DNA of 64,000 nucleotides from contig QDFX01000017.1 of the NCBI GenBank assembly GCA_003347645.1, positions 1 to 64,000 on the forward strand. Reading direction: 5' to 3'. This document shows positions 20,264 through 31,545 of the stretch, piece by piece (positions within the stretch are counted from its first letter, which is position 1; each line of letters begins with the position of its first letter). Made by a program: the position numbers and the translations under genes. The notes below the pieces were generated by a model. The model was not told where the DNA came from. It searched no databases and worked only from the letters and a program-made list of their open reading frames with translations. This DNA comes from Rhizobiaceae bacterium CPCC 101076 (GTDB taxonomy: Bacteria; Pseudomonadota; Alphaproteobacteria; Rhizobiales; Methylopilaceae).

Positions 20264-21672
20264 GCCTTCCCTCCTTGTGCCTCGAGCTCTCCCGGCAGTG
20301 CGTAGGCCCATTGTGTGATCGAGCCGGCACCAAGGCAGACGACGTAATCGCCCGCGCGGGCAAATCCCGCAATGTGATTGGCGAGCTGTTCCGGCGCCTG
20401 GAGCGGGATGACGCTGCGATGCCCCCTCGCCCGCAATCCCGCGACGAGATGGTCGCGGTCCGCGCCCTCGATCGGCTGCTCGCCGGCGGCATAGACGTCG
20501 GCGACGATCACCGTGTCGGCGTCATTGAAACAGGTCGAGAAGCCGTCGAACAGCGCATGCAGGCGTGTGTAGCGATGCGGCTGGACAACGGCGATGACAC
20601 GGCCGTCGGTCGAGGCGCGGGCCGCTCGAAGGACCGCGGCGATCTCGACCGGGTGATGGCCGTAATCGTCGAAAATCGAGACCCCCCTCCACTCGCCGGT
20701 CTTGGTGAACCGACGCTTCACGCCGCCGAAGCGCGACAGACCCTCGCGAATCTTGTCCGGCGGAATACCGAGATTGTGCGCAACGGCGATCGCGGCCGTG
20801 GCGTTGAGCGCGTTGTGATGACCCGGCATAGGCAGTTCGAGACCGTCGATCACAATGTCCTTGCCGCCGTCCGCGCTTCGGATGATCACGCGGAAACGGC
20901 AGCGGCCGCCCTTGAGATCGATGTCGACGAGGCGGACATCGGCCTGCGGGTTCTCGCCATAGGTGACGATGCGGCGGTCCTCTATCTGGCCGACGAGATC
21001 CTGCACGACCGGATGATCGAGGCACATCACGGCAAAGCCGTAGAACGGCACGTTCTCGACAAAGGAGTGAAACGCGGCCTTGATCGCGTCGTAGGTCTTG
21101 AAGTGGTCGAGGTGCTCCGCGTCGATATTGGTGACGATCGCGATGTCGGCGGGAAGCTTCAGGAACGTGCCGTCCGACTCGTCTGCCTCGACGACCATCC
21201 AGTCGGACGCGCCCATGCGCGCATTGGTGCCGTAGGCATTGATGATGCCGCCATTGATGACGGTCGGATCGAAATTACCGGCATCGAGCAATGTCGCGAC
21301 CAGCGAAGTCGTCGTGGTCTTGCCGTGGGTGCCGGCGATGGCGACGCAGGTCTTGAGCCGCATCAGCTCGGCCAGCATCTCAGCCCGGCGGACGACCGGC
21401 AGGCGTTTGGAGCGCGCCGCGATGAGTTCCGGATTATCCCGTTTGATGGCGGACGAGACGACGAGAACCGCTGCATCGCCCAGATTCTCGGCGCGATGGC
21501 CGACCGTGACGGCGATGCCCTTCTCGCGCAGCCGCTTGACGTTGGCGTTCTCGGCAACGTCGGAGCCCTGAACCGTATAACCCTGATTGGCCAGCACTTC
21601 GGCGATGCCGGACATGCCGATGCCGCCGATGCCGACGAAATGGATTGGGCCAGTATGGCGGGGCAGCTTCAT
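20260..21672 (-). CDS. murC: UDP-N-acetylmuramate--L-alanine ligase MurC
   Basis: Adds L-Ala to UDP-MurNAc. It is 470 residues. The N-terminal Rossmann-like motif [17 protein letters not shown] is at 11-27, the ATP-binding loop GTHGKTT at 114-120 and EADESDGTF near 170. It follows murG by 19 bp and overlaps murB by 4. Confidence 0.97.
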   Translation of the reverse strand: MKLPRHTGPIHFVGIGGIGMSGIAEVLANQGYTVQGSDVAENANVKRLREKGIAVTVGHRAENLGDAAVLVVSSAIKRDNPELIAARSKRLPVVRRAEMLAELMRLKTCVAIAGTHGKTTTTSLVATLLDAGNFDPTVINGGIINAYGTNARMGASDWMVVEADESDGTFLKLPADIAIVTNIDAEHLDHFKTYDAIKAAFHSFVENVPFYGFAVMCLDHPVVQDLVGQIEDRRIVTYGENPQADVRLVDIDLKGGRCRFRVIIRSADGGKDIVIDGLELPMPGHHNALNATAAIAVAHNLGIPPDKIREGLSRFGGVKRRFTKTGEWRGVSIFDDYGHHPVEIAAVLRAARASTDGRVIAVVQPHRYTRLHALFDGFSTCFNDADTVIVADVYAAGEQPIEGADRDHLVAGLRARGHRSVIPLQAPEQLANHIAGFARAGDYVVCLGAGSITQWAYALPGELEAQGGKA

Positions 21673-21691
21673 TCAGGAGGTCCCGTCGAAA

Positions 21692-22798
21692 TCAGGAATG
21701 GACGCGGGCGACCTCGAGAACGAGATCGGCGAGCCGCGCCGCCGCATCCGGCTTTCCATACGACCGGGCCGCGGCAGCTTGTGTCGCGAGTGTTTGCGGC
21801 TTTGCCATGAGGTCCGTCAACAGGCGAGCGAGGGCCTGAGGCGTGAACTCCGATTGCGGCACGACCGTGGTACCTCCGACCGAAGCCAGCGAACGGGCGT
21901 TTTCGAGCTGATCGTTGTCGAGTGAATGCGGCAGCGGAACCAGGATCGATGGGCGGCCGACAACAGCGAGCTCGGCGACCGTCGAGGCGCCGGAACGGGC
22001 GATCACGAGATGCGAGTCGGCCATGCGCGCCGGCAGGTCGCGAAAGAACGGTGCGACCTCGGCCTGGATCTTGGCGCTGGCATAGATGCCGGACACCGCC
22101 TCGATATCCTCGGCGCGGGCCTGCTGTACGATGACGAGATGCGGATGGAATTCAGGTTCCAGCCATTTCATAGCGGCCGGCACGATCTCCGACATCACCC
22201 GCGCGCCCTGGCTGCCGCCGAAGACGAGAAGGCGAAGGAAGCCGTCGGGACGCGGCGGGTAATAGGTCGAGTCGGCTGCCTTCAATACCGCCTCGCGGAC
22301 GGGATTGCCGACATGAGCGCCCTTGGCGAGGACTTGGTCCGATGCCTTGGCGAGGGTCGGAAAGCCGGTCGCGATGCGCGTCGCACGCTTGGCAAGGAGA
22401 CGGTTGGCGCGGCCAAGCACGGCGTTCTGTTCGTGGACGACCGTGGGCATTTTCAGCAATTGCGCGGCGGCGAGCGGCGGCAGGCTCGGATAGCCGCCGA
22501 AGCCGACGACGACAGACGGCCTGATGGCGCGCAGAAGTCGCGCGGACTCGCCGAAACCGAGGCCGAGCTTGCTGGCCGATTTGAAGATGTCGATCGGATT
22601 GCGACTGCCGAACGTCGCGGAGGAGACAGCGTGGATCGCCCGCGCCGGGAACGTGATCGCATAATCGCGGGCACGCGGATCGGTTACGAGTTCGACCGGA
22701 ATACCGCGCTTGCCGAGTTCAGTCGCCAGCGCTTCGGCCGGAAACAGATGACCTCCCGTGCCGCCCGCAGCGAGCAGCACAGGCCTTACCACTGCCAT
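21692..22798 (-). CDS. murG: MurG, lipid II-forming N-acetylglucosaminyltransferase
   Basis: Transfers GlcNAc to lipid I at the inner face of the membrane. The ATG at 22798 shares one base with the ftsW stop (TAATG), giving 368 residues. The GT28 motifs are visible: LLAAGGTGGHLFPAEALA near the N-terminus, VGFGGYPSLPPLAAAQ near 100 and GGSQGARVMSEIVP near 195. Confidence 0.97.
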   Translation of the reverse strand: MAVVRPVLLAAGGTGGHLFPAEALATELGKRGIPVELVTDPRARDYAITFPARAIHAVSSATFGSRNPIDIFKSASKLGLGFGESARLLRAIRPSVVVGFGGYPSLPPLAAAQLLKMPTVVHEQNAVLGRANRLLAKRATRIATGFPTLAKASDQVLAKGAHVGNPVREAVLKAADSTYYPPRPDGFLRLLVFGGSQGARVMSEIVPAAMKWLEPEFHPHLVIVQQARAEDIEAVSGIYASAKIQAEVAPFFRDLPARMADSHLVIARSGASTVAELAVVGRPSILVPLPHSLDNDQLENARSLASVGGTTVVPQSEFTPQALARLLTDLMAKPQTLATQAAAARSYGKPDAAARLADLVLEVARVHS

Positions 22799-23952
22799 TA
22801 CGAGAACTGCCCGGCTGGTACCGCGCCCGGGAAACCTTCGACGAGCCGGGCGCGTGGCCGGCGGCGAGTCAGTGCGAGCAACATTCCCATACCCAAAGCA
22901 AGCGAGATCAGCGAGGAGCCGCCATACGAGATGAACGGCAAAGTCATGCCCTTTGCAGGCATGAGTTGCACATTCACTGCCATATTGATGGCAGATTGCA
23001 GGCCAAACAACATTGTGAGGCCAGCAATCGCGAGCCGCACGAATGGCTCGTCCTCGTTCAGGGCGTGCCATAACCCGCGCAGCACCACGAACGCAAACAG
23101 CGAAAGCAGGATCAAACAGAAGATTATGCCGAATTCCTCGCCGGTTACGGCGAATATGAAGTCGGTATGGGCGTCCGGCAGGATGCGCTTCACGGTCCCT
23201 TCGCCCGGTCCTTTTCCGAACCAGCCGCCGGAAACGAAGCTCTCGAAGGCGCGCTCGGTCTGGAAGTTCTCGCCGGTCTCCGGATTGAGGAACTTGCCGA
23301 AGCGCGCGCGGACATGCGGCAGCGCCTCATAGGCGAGGAAGACACCGCCGACGCCGAGCCCACCGAGGCCGATCATCCAGATCCAGCGCAGGCCGGCGAG
23401 GAAGAACAGGCAGCCCCAGACGACGCCAATCAGCATGGTCTGCCCGAAGTCCGGCTGCAGGATCAGGACGCCGATGGTGGCGCCGAACAACGTCATCGCC
23501 AGCAGATGGCCCGGCACGTCGTCGCGTCTGGTTCCTTCCGCGAACAGCCAGGCCGCGAGCACGATGAAGCTCGGCTTGACGAATTCGGACGGCTGCACCC
23601 CGAGCGGTCCGATCTGAATCCAGCGATGCGCGCCCTTGATCTCCGGACCGAAGAACAGCGCAAAAATCATCAGCGGAAAGAAGATCAGATAGGCGCCGAG
23701 CGCGAGCCGCCTCACCTTGCGCGGGTCGAGGAAGGAGATGCCCAGCGTCAGCAGCACCGTCGGGATGAGGAACATCACCTGGCGGTTGACGAAGTGGAAC
23801 AGGTCGAGGTTGAGCCGGTCGGCGACCGCCGGGCTCGCCGCGAGCGACAGCACGATCCCGCCGACCATCAGGGCGGCGAGCGAAAACAGCAGCGGCTTGT
23901 CGATCGTCCACCACCATTCGCTGAATGGGGTTCGTTCTGCGCGAGAAATCAT
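22798..23952 (-). CDS. ftsW: FtsW, SEDS-family peptidoglycan glycosyltransferase
   Basis: Polytopic SEDS protein that polymerises septal lipid II with FtsI. It is 384 residues with about ten membrane helices. Signature segments include the [20 protein letters not shown] loop and, near the end, [22 protein letters not shown]. The ATG overlaps the murD stop by 4 bases. Confidence 0.96.
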   Translation of the reverse strand: MISRAERTPFSEWWWTIDKPLLFSLAALMVGGIVLSLAASPAVADRLNLDLFHFVNRQVMFLIPTVLLTLGISFLDPRKVRRLALGAYLIFFPLMIFALFFGPEIKGAHRWIQIGPLGVQPSEFVKPSFIVLAAWLFAEGTRRDDVPGHLLAMTLFGATIGVLILQPDFGQTMLIGVVWGCLFFLAGLRWIWMIGLGGLGVGGVFLAYEALPHVRARFGKFLNPETGENFQTERAFESFVSGGWFGKGPGEGTVKRILPDAHTDFIFAVTGEEFGIIFCLILLSLFAFVVLRGLWHALNEDEPFVRLAIAGLTMLFGLQSAINMAVNVQLMPAKGMTLPFISYGGSSLISLALGMGMLLALTRRRPRARLVEGFPGAVPAGQFS

Positions 23953-25349
23953 AAAGGTGATTCTGCGCGATTAGCGTTAATCAGCTCTTGCACGAGACGG
24001 CGGAAATGATCTCCGCGGACTTCGAAATTCGGATACTGATCAAAGCTCGCGCAGGCGGGAGACAGCAGCACGACAGGCTCTCGCCCTCCGGACTTCCCGG
24101 CCTCCTCGGCCGACCGCTCGACGGCGCGGTCCATCGTCCCGACGATCTCGTGCGGAACCGAGCCCAGCTGGCCCGCGAAAGCCTCCGCCGCCTCGCCGAT
24201 GAGGAACGCCTTCGTTACGCGCGGGAAAAACTGCGCGAGACTGAGAATTCCGCCGGTCTTCGGCTTGCCGCCAAGAATCCAGTACACATCCGACGGGAAG
24301 CTCGCCAGCGCCTGATAAGTGCTGTCGGCGTTCGTCGCCTTGGAATCGTTGACGAACAGGACACGGCCGAGATTGCCGACCTGCTCCATACGATGGGCGA
24401 GGCCCGGGAAAGTCTGTAGCCCCCTCGCGATGGTTTCCGGAGATAGGCCCAGCGCAAGGCAGGCGGCGGTCGCGGCAGCGGCGTTCTGGGCGTTGTGGGC
24501 GCCTCGCAGCGAACCGATGTCCTTCAGGCTCGCGACCTGACGCGTTGCTCCGTTCTGGGCATAGATCAGCGATTGGCCTTCGGCGTAGACGCCGTCCGCG
24601 ACCGGCAGGTGCTGAGAGATGCGCATCACCGCCCCGCCCTTCCGTTCGAGGCGATCGGCAATCGCGGAGCTCATCGCATCGTCGATCCCGATGACCGCGG
24701 TGCCGGCGCCGGCCACCAGCCGCTCCTTGATCGCCGCGTAGTTCTCCATCGTACCGTGACGCTCCAGATGATCTTCCGACAGGTTCAGCATAACGCCAAC
24801 CGTCGGATCGAGCGTCGGCGCGAGGTCGATCTGATAGGACGAGCACTCGATGACGTGGACGCGACCACTGGACGGCGGCGCGAGATCGAGGATCGGCGTA
24901 CCGATATTGCCGCCGATCTGGGCGTCGAGGCCCGCCGAGCGCAGGATATGGCCGATCAGCGCCGTCGTGGTCGATTTCCCATTGGTGCCGGTGATTGCGA
25001 TGAACGGCGCTTCCGGGTCGATTGCCCGTCGTTCGCGGCAGAAGAGTTCGATGTCGCCGATGATCTCGACACCGGCGGCCTTCGCCTTGTCGACCGTCCA
25101 GTGCGGAACGGGATGGGTCAGCGGCACGCCCGGCGACAGGATGAGGGCGTCGAGGCGGCCGAAATCAATCTCGCGCAGGTTTTCGGTCGGGATGCCCGCC
25201 GCCTTCGCCTTTTCCAGACCGGCCGCACCGTCGTCCCATGCGATAACCTCGGCCCCGCCAGCGATCAGCGCCCTGGCCGTGGACAGCCCTGAACCGCCGA
25301 GGCCGAACAGCGCGACGGTCCTGCCTCTGAAACATGTAACAGGAGTCAT
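23949..25349 (-). CDS. murD: UDP-N-acetylmuramoylalanine--D-glutamate ligase MurD
   Basis: Adds D-Glu to UDP-MurNAc-L-Ala. It is 466 residues. The N-terminal nucleotide motif [16 protein letters not shown] is at 13-28, the ATP loop GTNGKSTTT at 121-129 and [11 protein letters not shown] near 320. A 73-bp gap containing a short family A hairpin separates it from mraY. Confidence 0.97.
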   Translation of the reverse strand: MTPVTCFRGRTVALFGLGGSGLSTARALIAGGAEVIAWDDGAAGLEKAKAAGIPTENLREIDFGRLDALILSPGVPLTHPVPHWTVDKAKAAGVEIIGDIELFCRERRAIDPEAPFIAITGTNGKSTTTALIGHILRSAGLDAQIGGNIGTPILDLAPPSSGRVHVIECSSYQIDLAPTLDPTVGVMLNLSEDHLERHGTMENYAAIKERLVAGAGTAVIGIDDAMSSAIADRLERKGGAVMRISQHLPVADGVYAEGQSLIYAQNGATRQVASLKDIGSLRGAHNAQNAAAATAACLALGLSPETIARGLQTFPGLAHRMEQVGNLGRVLFVNDSKATNADSTYQALASFPSDVYWILGGKPKTGGILSLAQFFPRVTKAFLIGEAAEAFAGQLGSVPHEIVGTMDRAVERSAEEAGKSGGREPVVLLSPACASFDQYPNFEVRGDHFRRLVQELINANRAESPL

Positions 25350-25382
25350 TCTGCGATCTTCTCAGCCACGAGCGGCCGGGCT

Positions 25383-25407
25383 CCCTCGCCCCGCTTGCGG
25401 GGAGAGG
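25383..25407. repeat. Truncated family A hairpin
   Basis: CCCTCGCCCCGC and GCGGGGAGAGG form an imperfect hairpin in the mraY-murD gap. It matches one half-unit of the family A repeat and lacks the second unit and the GGGTGAGGGC box. Confidence 0.5.
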
Positions 25408-25422
25408 TATGAACGACAGCGG

Positions 25423-26508
25423 TCATCGCAGCTTCAGCGTCGACAATCCGACAAGCGCCAGCACAACGGCGATGATCCAGAACCGGATCACGACCTGCGG
25501 TTCGGTCCAGCCAAGCTGTTCGAAGTGATGGTGAATAGGCGCCATCTTGAAGACGCGCTTGCCGGTGAGCTTGAACGAAACGACCTGGATGATGACCGAG
25601 GCCGCCTCGAGCACGAACAGGCCGCCGATGATCGCGAGCACGATTTCGTGCTTGGTCGCGACCGCGATCGAACCGAGCAGGCCACCCAGCGCCAGAGAAC
25701 CGGTATCGCCCATGAAGATCTGCGCCGGCGGCGCGTTGAACCAGAGGAAGCCGAGACCCGCGCCAAGGATCGCGCCGCACATCACCGCGAGCTCGCCGGT
25801 GCCGGGCGTGAAATTGATCTGCAGATAGTCGGCGAAGACCGCATTGCCGGCGAGATAGGCGATCAGCGCGAAGCTCATCGTCGCGACCATCACCGGAACG
25901 ATAGCGAGGCCGTCGAGGCCGTCGGTCAGATTCACCGCATTGCCCGCGCCGACGATGACGAAGGCGCCGAAGATCGGGAAGAACCAGCCGAGATTGATCA
26001 GCACTTCCTTCAAGAATGGCAGCGCAAGGCCATGCTGCAGGTGCACCGGACTGACCGCGCTCATGATGATGACGGCGAAGGTCGCCAGCACGAACTCGAT
26101 GGCGAGACGCGAACGGCCCGAAAAGCCGTTGTGGCTCTGCTTCGTCACCTTCAGCACGTCGTCGTAGAAGCCCACGAGACCGAAGCCCAAAGTCACCGCA
26201 AGCACGACCCAGACATAGACGTTGCGGAGATTGCCCCAGAGAAGCGTCGCGACGACGAGGCCGAGCAGGATCATCAGCCCGCCCATCGTGGGCGTGCCCT
26301 TCTTTGAGAGCAGATGGGTTTGGGGACCGTCCTCGCGGATCGGTTGGCCCTTGCCCTGCATCGAACGCAGCCAGTCGATGATCGACGGGCCGAACATGAA
26401 GACGAACAGAAGCGCGGTGATGACCGCCCCGCCAGTCCGGAAGGTGATGTAGCGGAAGACGTTGAGGAACGGCAGGCTACCGGAGAATTCGGCGAGGAAA
26501 GCGAGCAT
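25423..26508 (-). CDS. mraY: Phospho-N-acetylmuramoyl-pentapeptide transferase MraY
   Basis: Integral membrane enzyme that makes lipid I from UDP-MurNAc-pentapeptide and undecaprenyl phosphate. It is 361 residues with ten predicted helices. The signatures [13 protein letters not shown] near 68, FYDDVLKV near 115, [14 protein letters not shown] near 190, [12 protein letters not shown] near 265 and [13 protein letters not shown] near 325 are all present. Confidence 0.98.
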   Translation of the reverse strand: MLAFLAEFSGSLPFLNVFRYITFRTGGAVITALLFVFMFGPSIIDWLRSMQGKGQPIREDGPQTHLLSKKGTPTMGGLMILLGLVVATLLWGNLRNVYVWVVLAVTLGFGLVGFYDDVLKVTKQSHNGFSGRSRLAIEFVLATFAVIIMSAVSPVHLQHGLALPFLKEVLINLGWFFPIFGAFVIVGAGNAVNLTDGLDGLAIVPVMVATMSFALIAYLAGNAVFADYLQINFTPGTGELAVMCGAILGAGLGFLWFNAPPAQIFMGDTGSLALGGLLGSIAVATKHEIVLAIIGGLFVLEAASVIIQVVSFKLTGKRVFKMAPIHHHFEQLGWTEPQVVIRFWIIAVVLALVGLSTLKLR

Positions 26509-26518
26509 ATGATCGTCT

Positions 26519-27934
26519 TTAAACGGAAGCGTCCGCCGGGGCGAATCGGCGGATCAGCGCACTGACGATAGGGCTCATTCTGCTGCCGTTCGAGCCCTTG
26601 ATCATCACGGCATCGCCGCCCTTCACCTCGTCGAGAACGAGCGGCTGAAGTTCGGACGACGATTCAGCCCAGCCGCCGCGGCGGGTCGCCGGCACCTGTT
26701 CGTAGAGCGCCCGCATCGCGGGACCGGCTGCGAACAGAAGATCGATACGGGCTTCGGCCAATGCAGGCGCGAGCTGGCGGTGCAGTTCGTCGGCCTGGTC
26801 GCCGAGTTCCAGCATATCGCCGAGCACCGCGATACGACGTCCGGCGGCGGGTGAAAGGCCGAGCAGGCTGATCGCGGCGCGCATCGAGGCCGGATTGGCG
26901 TTGTAGCTCTCGTCGAGGAGAACGGCGGGGCCGGTCGGCGTGACGAGTTCGTGGCGCAGACCTCGACCCGCGGACGGTTGAAACTCCATCAGCTTGGAGG
27001 CGGCCGAATGCAGATCGGCACCGGCAAGCTTCGCCGCCATCAACGCCGCGAGACTGTTCATGACGAGATGCCGGCCCGGCGCCCCGAGGCGATAGGCGAT
27101 CTCCTGGCCGAGGATCGAGGCGGTGACGATCGAATGCGCCGGCAAGCTTGCGACCGTCAGGAGCCGCGCATCGGCATTCGCAGCCTGACCGAAGGTCCGC
27201 ACCTCGGCCTGAACCGCCTTCGCGGCCGTGACGAGGCGGTCGGCGTAGGGATTGTCGGCGTTGATGATCGCCGCACCGCCCGGTTCGAGGCCGGAGAATA
27301 TCTCCGCCTTGGCGTCGGCGATCGCCTCGATCGAGGGAAAATGCTCGACGTGGACGGGCTCGACCGTGGTGACAATCGCAATGTGCGGGCGAACCATCTT
27401 GGTCAGCGGCGTGATCTCGCCGGAATGGTTCATGCCGATTTCAAAGATGCCGTAATGCGTCGACTGAGGCATGCGGGCGAGCGTCAGCGGCACGCCCCAG
27501 TGATTGTTGAAGCTCGCGACGGAGGCATGCGTATCCGCATCGGCTGAGAGCATCAGGCGCAGCATTTCCTTGGTGCCGGTCTTGCCGACACTGCCGGTGA
27601 CCGCGATCACCCATGCCTTGGACCGGTCGCGCGATGCCTTGCCCAGCGCCATCAAGCCATCGAGCACATCCGGAACGACGAGAAGCGGCGACGTCGTCCC
27701 GACTTCGTCCTGCTTGCTCTGGGCGATGACCGCGACGCCGGCGCCGTTGTCGAGCGCTGAACGGACAAAGGCATGGCCATCGTGGCGGTCGCCCTTGATG
27801 GCGAAATAGGCCTCGCCCTTGTCGATCGTCCGGCTGTCGATCGAGATGCCGGTGATGGCACGCGGCAGCTTGCCCGTGACCTGGCCGCCGAGAGCCGCGG
27901 CGAAGTCCTTTCCCGTCCACAACGCTTCACTCAT
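26519..27934 (-). CDS. murF: UDP-MurNAc-tripeptide D-alanyl-D-alanine ligase MurF
   Basis: Adds D-Ala-D-Ala to finish the UDP-MurNAc-pentapeptide. The start at 27934 (MSEALWTG) gives 471 residues and overlaps murE by 8 bp; an ATG three codons earlier is also possible. The ATP loop is [11 protein letters not shown] near 113-123, the alphaproteobacterial variant. [14 protein letters not shown] and GDMLELGD follow in the expected places. mraY starts 10 bp downstream. Confidence 0.96.
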   Translation of the reverse strand: MSEALWTGKDFAAALGGQVTGKLPRAITGISIDSRTIDKGEAYFAIKGDRHDGHAFVRSALDNGAGVAVIAQSKQDEVGTTSPLLVVPDVLDGLMALGKASRDRSKAWVIAVTGSVGKTGTKEMLRLMLSADADTHASVASFNNHWGVPLTLARMPQSTHYGIFEIGMNHSGEITPLTKMVRPHIAIVTTVEPVHVEHFPSIEAIADAKAEIFSGLEPGGAAIINADNPYADRLVTAAKAVQAEVRTFGQAANADARLLTVASLPAHSIVTASILGQEIAYRLGAPGRHLVMNSLAALMAAKLAGADLHSAASKLMEFQPSAGRGLRHELVTPTGPAVLLDESYNANPASMRAAISLLGLSPAAGRRIAVLGDMLELGDQADELHRQLAPALAEARIDLLFAAGPAMRALYEQVPATRRGGWAESSSELQPLVLDEVKGGDAVMIKGSNGSRMSPIVSALIRRFAPADASV

Positions 27935-29396
27935 GTGGCCCACCTATCGCGGCCAGGATCGCCGCGTGATCGGAGAATGGAAGCGTTCGGTCGCCTACGA
28001 TCTGGCCCGTTTCATGACCCTTGCCCGCAACGAGGAGAACATCCCCTGGTTTCAACTCGGCCACGCCTGCGGCTATGGCTTGCGCGCGGTCTCCTATTTC
28101 CCGCGCGCCGGGGGCGGCAGCCAGGATCGCCGCGCGGATCACGGCCGGCTCTTCGGAACGGGGATTGTCATCGGTGACGATGGCGATATCGGCGCGTTTG
28201 ATTGCCGCCTCGCCCATCAGCGGTCGCTTGCCGGGATCGCGGTCGCCGCCCGCGCCAAACACGACGATCAGGCGTCCGGTGGCATAGGGACGAAGCGCGT
28301 CGAGCGCATTGGCGAGCGCGTCGGGGGTATGAGCGTAGTCTACGACCGCGATAGCGCCATTGACCTCGGCCACCCGCTCCAGCCGCCCCGTCGCGCCTTT
28401 CAGGCTCTCGAGCGCTCCGAAGACTTTGTCCGGTCGGCCTCCCGTTGCGATGGCGAGGCCAGCGGCGACGAGCGCATTCTCCGCCTGGAAGCTGCCCGCG
28501 AGCGGCAGGCGAATACGATAGTCCTCTTCGCAATGCCGTATCGTCAGTATCTGAGCGAAGCCGTCGGGCTCGACCTTGAGGAGATGCAGATCGAGACCGT
28601 GCTCGCCTACGGTCAGCGTGCGCAGGCCGCGATCCCGCGCGGCCTTGATGAAGACCCGGGCGCCCTCGCCGTCGGCCGCGATGACCGCCGCCGCCTTCTT
28701 CGGCAGGACGCGGGTGAACAGGGTCAGCTTGGCATCGCGATAGGCCTCGAAGCTCGTGTGGTAATCGAGGTGATCGCGGGTGAGATTGGTGAAGCCGCCG
28801 GCTTTCAGATGCAGGCCGTCGAGTCGGTACTGGTCAAGGCCGTGCGAGCTCGCTTCGATCGCGAGATGATCGACCCCCTCGCCCGCCAGCCGGTCGACCA
28901 GCTTGTGCAGCACGATCGGGTCGGGCGTGGTGTGGGTCGAATATTCCTCACCTTTCGGGCTGACGAGACCGACCGTGCCGAGGCTCGCGGCCTGATGACC
29001 GAGCGCAGTCCAGATCTGGCGGACGAAGCTCGCGACCGACGTCTTTCCGTTGGTGCCGGTGACGGCGACGATGACGCCCGGCTGGCGCGGATAAAATCTT
29101 GCAGCGGCCTTTGCCAAGGCCGAACGGGCGTTAGGGACATGGACCGTGACCGCTCCTTCGACCATGTCGGGCTTGTCGGTCAGGACAGCGACCGCTCCGG
29201 CGGCAATCGCGGCCGGAGCGAAGCTAAGTCCGTCAGCTCTGACGCCCGGCAGCGCCGCGAACAGGAAACCGGGCTTCACCGCCCGGCTGTCGGCGGTGAT
29301 CCCGGCGATCATCAGCGCCCTGAGATTGGGAGAAAACTCCGCATCGGGGAAAAGCTCCCCGAGCGAGACCGCCCGCGCCTCCTGTGTTTCGTTCAC
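27927..29396 (-). CDS. murE: UDP-MurNAc-L-Ala-D-Glu--meso-diaminopimelate ligase MurE
   Basis: Adds the third residue of the stem peptide. GTG at 29396 overlaps the ftsI stop (GTGA) and gives 489 residues. The ATP loop VTGTNGKTSVASF is near 110, and the DNPRSEEP motif near 400 is the one specific for diaminopimelate, so a DAP-type wall is expected. The longer upstream frame has no support. Confidence 0.95.
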   Translation of the reverse strand: MNETQEARAVSLGELFPDAEFSPNLRALMIAGITADSRAVKPGFLFAALPGVRADGLSFAPAAIAAGAVAVLTDKPDMVEGAVTVHVPNARSALAKAAARFYPRQPGVIVAVTGTNGKTSVASFVRQIWTALGHQAASLGTVGLVSPKGEEYSTHTTPDPIVLHKLVDRLAGEGVDHLAIEASSHGLDQYRLDGLHLKAGGFTNLTRDHLDYHTSFEAYRDAKLTLFTRVLPKKAAAVIAADGEGARVFIKAARDRGLRTLTVGEHGLDLHLLKVEPDGFAQILTIRHCEEDYRIRLPLAGSFQAENALVAAGLAIATGGRPDKVFGALESLKGATGRLERVAEVNGAIAVVDYAHTPDALANALDALRPYATGRLIVVFGAGGDRDPGKRPLMGEAAIKRADIAIVTDDNPRSEEPAVIRAAILAAAPGAREIGDRAQAIAAGVAELKPGDVLLVAGKGHETGQIVGDRTLPFSDHAAILAAIGGPHE

Positions 29397-31051
29397 TGAA
29401 TCGAGCCGAGCGCGGCGGCCTGTGTGGCCGGAGGCAGCATTGGCGGAATATCGAAGTCCGGCTTGACGCCGAGCAGCGGCGCGATACGGGCGACGATCCG
29501 GCCGGTCACCGGGGCCGCATTCCAGCCGGAGGTGCGGAAGCCGTGCGTTTCCTTGGTCGGTTTCGGTTCGTCGAGCATGACCAGCAAAGCGTAGCGCGGC
29601 GCGTCGGCCGGGAAAACCGCCGTGAACGCGCACATCACCTTATCGTCGGAATACCGACCGTTCACAACCTTCTCGGCCGTGCCGGTCTTGCCGCCGACGC
29701 GATAGCCGGGGATGTCGGCCTTCTTTGCCGAGCCCGCCGGAGACGTCGCGTTGAGGCGCATCAGGTAGCGCATCATATCGCTGGTTTCTGGCTTGATGAC
29801 GCGCTTGGCCAAAGTCATCGCCTCTTCCTTGCTGCGCTTCAGGAAGGTCGGCGGAATGAGATAGCCGCCATTCATCAGCGCGCCGGTCGCCATCAGCGTC
29901 TGCAGCGGCGAGACCGACAGGCCGTGGCCGAACGAGATCGTGACGGTGTTCAACTCTCCCCAGTTCCTCGGGACGATCGGCATCGCGCTTTCCGGTAGTT
30001 CGGTACGCAGCCGATCCAGCTGGCCCATCTTCTTCAGGAACGCTTTGTGACCGTCGACGCCGACGGCCAGCGCAATCTTGGCCGTGCCGATATTCGACGA
30101 GTGGATGAACACTTCCGGCACCGACAGGATGCGTCGGGTCGGATGGAAGTCGTCGATCGAGAACTTGCCGTAGCGCATCGGCGCGCGGGCATCGAAGCGG
30201 TCGCTAAGCTTCACCTTGCCGGAATCGAGCGCCATCGCGAGCGTCAGCGCCTTGAAGGTCGAGCCCATCTCGAACACGCCGACGCTGACGCGGTTGATCG
30301 CTTCGGGCTTCAGGGCATCGGCCGGCTTGTTCGGGTCGAAATCGGGAAGCGAGACATAGGCGACGATCTCGCCCGTCTCGACATCCATGACGACGCCCGA
30401 GGCCGCGATCGGATCGAACTCCTTCATCGCGACTTCGAGCTCGTCACGCACCGCGTGTTGGACCATCAGGTCGAGCGCCACGTTGAGTTCAGGCGGCTGG
30501 CTGGAGCCGTCTTTCACGACGCGATTGCTCTTGTCGATATAGGCTTCGAGACCCGAAATGCCCTGGTTGTCGACATTCACGGCGCCGAGTTCGTGCGAGA
30601 CGATCGGACCGTTGGGATAGACGCGGCGCTGTTCGGACAGGAAGCCGACGCCCGGAATGCCCAGGCGATGCACTTCGGCCTGCTCGCGCGGCGAGATTTC
30701 ACGCTTCACCCAGACGAAGCCGAGATCGGTCGAGAACTTCTTGTGCAATTCGTCGAGGTTGAGGTCCGGCATGACCCGGCCGAGCGCTTCCGCGGCCTCG
30801 TCGGCATCGATCATCTTGCGGGGTTCGGCGAAGATCGACGAGGTCTCGATATCGGTTGCGAGCTGGCGGCCGTAGCGGTCGGCGATGACCGGACGCCGGG
30901 TCGCGAGACCGGCTTCCGCGTCGATGCGTGCCTTGGCCTGCTCGTCGGGCTTAGTGCCGAGCAGAACGAGCTTGCCGGCAATTGCGAGATAAACGGCAAT
31001 AAAGCCCGCCATTGCGAGCCTCACCCTGCCGGCATTGCTCGCAGACCTCAT
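29393..31051 (-). CDS. ftsI: FtsI (PBP3), septal transpeptidase
   Basis: Class B penicillin-binding protein that cross-links septal peptidoglycan with FtsW. It is 552 residues: an N-terminal membrane helix ([21 protein letters not shown]), the pedestal domain, then the transpeptidase with SxxK in [10 protein letters not shown] near 262, SSN in [11 protein letters not shown] near 315 and KTG in [10 protein letters not shown] near 455. It overlaps both ftsL and murE by 4 bases. Confidence 0.97.
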   Translation of the reverse strand: MRSASNAGRVRLAMAGFIAVYLAIAGKLVLLGTKPDEQAKARIDAEAGLATRRPVIADRYGRQLATDIETSSIFAEPRKMIDADEAAEALGRVMPDLNLDELHKKFSTDLGFVWVKREISPREQAEVHRLGIPGVGFLSEQRRVYPNGPIVSHELGAVNVDNQGISGLEAYIDKSNRVVKDGSSQPPELNVALDLMVQHAVRDELEVAMKEFDPIAASGVVMDVETGEIVAYVSLPDFDPNKPADALKPEAINRVSVGVFEMGSTFKALTLAMALDSGKVKLSDRFDARAPMRYGKFSIDDFHPTRRILSVPEVFIHSSNIGTAKIALAVGVDGHKAFLKKMGQLDRLRTELPESAMPIVPRNWGELNTVTISFGHGLSVSPLQTLMATGALMNGGYLIPPTFLKRSKEEAMTLAKRVIKPETSDMMRYLMRLNATSPAGSAKKADIPGYRVGGKTGTAEKVVNGRYSDDKVMCAFTAVFPADAPRYALLVMLDEPKPTKETHGFRTSGWNAAPVTGRIVARIAPLLGVKPDFDIPPMLPPATQAAALGSIQ

Positions 31052-31545
31052 TGCGGAACTCCGTGACGTGGCGGGGGAGACTGGCCGATGCCGAGCGAAT
31101 TCATGACGCGGTCGACGCGGTCTTGGCCGCTCGGCAGAGCGAGGCCCATTGCCTCGATGGTGCGGGCGATCGGATCCTCGCCCGGCGCCTTCGGTTCGGG
31201 CAGGAGCGGCTGTTGTTCGAGACCGAGCGATTCAATCGTGGCGGCGATTGAGTCGACCCGCGCCGGCCGCAGGGGTAGCGCCGCGATCTCGATCCGCTGA
31301 CGAGGATCGGCCGCCTTGAGATCGAGGTTCTTCGACGCAAGGAGCTGGATGCGATCGGGACGTACGAGATGCGCCCATTCGGCTTCGAGTACGGCGATGG
31401 CCGCTTTCTCGCGGTTGATCTGCCGTTCGAGCTTGGCGACCTCCTCGGCCTGCCAGGTCGCGCGGTACTTGATCTGATAGACGACGACCGCCGCCGCGAT
31501 CAGCGCGATGACGGCGATGACGTTGAAGAAACGCGCAATCTTCAC
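31048..31545 (-). CDS. ftsL: Cell division protein FtsL
   Basis: Small bitopic divisome protein that bridges FtsQB and FtsWI. It is 165 residues, with one membrane helix at about 6-24 (FFNVIAVIALIAAAVVVYQ), a short coiled coil (AEEVAKLERQINREKAAIAVLEAEW) and WAHLVRPDRIQLLA. It is longer than E. coli FtsL through a Pro-rich C-terminal tail, as usual in alphaproteobacteria. Position between rsmH and ftsI supports the call. Confidence 0.93.
   Translation of the reverse strand: MKIARFFNVIAVIALIAAAVVVYQIKYRATWQAEEVAKLERQINREKAAIAVLEAEWAHLVRPDRIQLLASKNLDLKAADPRQRIEIAALPLRPARVDSIAATIESLGLEQQPLLPEPKAPGEDPIARTIEAMGLALPSGQDRVDRVMNSLGIGQSPPPRHGVPQ

Noticed and set aside
20275-21810. A 511-codon plus-strand frame opposite murC
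   Set aside because: murC is complete on the other strand with GTHGKTT in place; the plus frame is a shadow.
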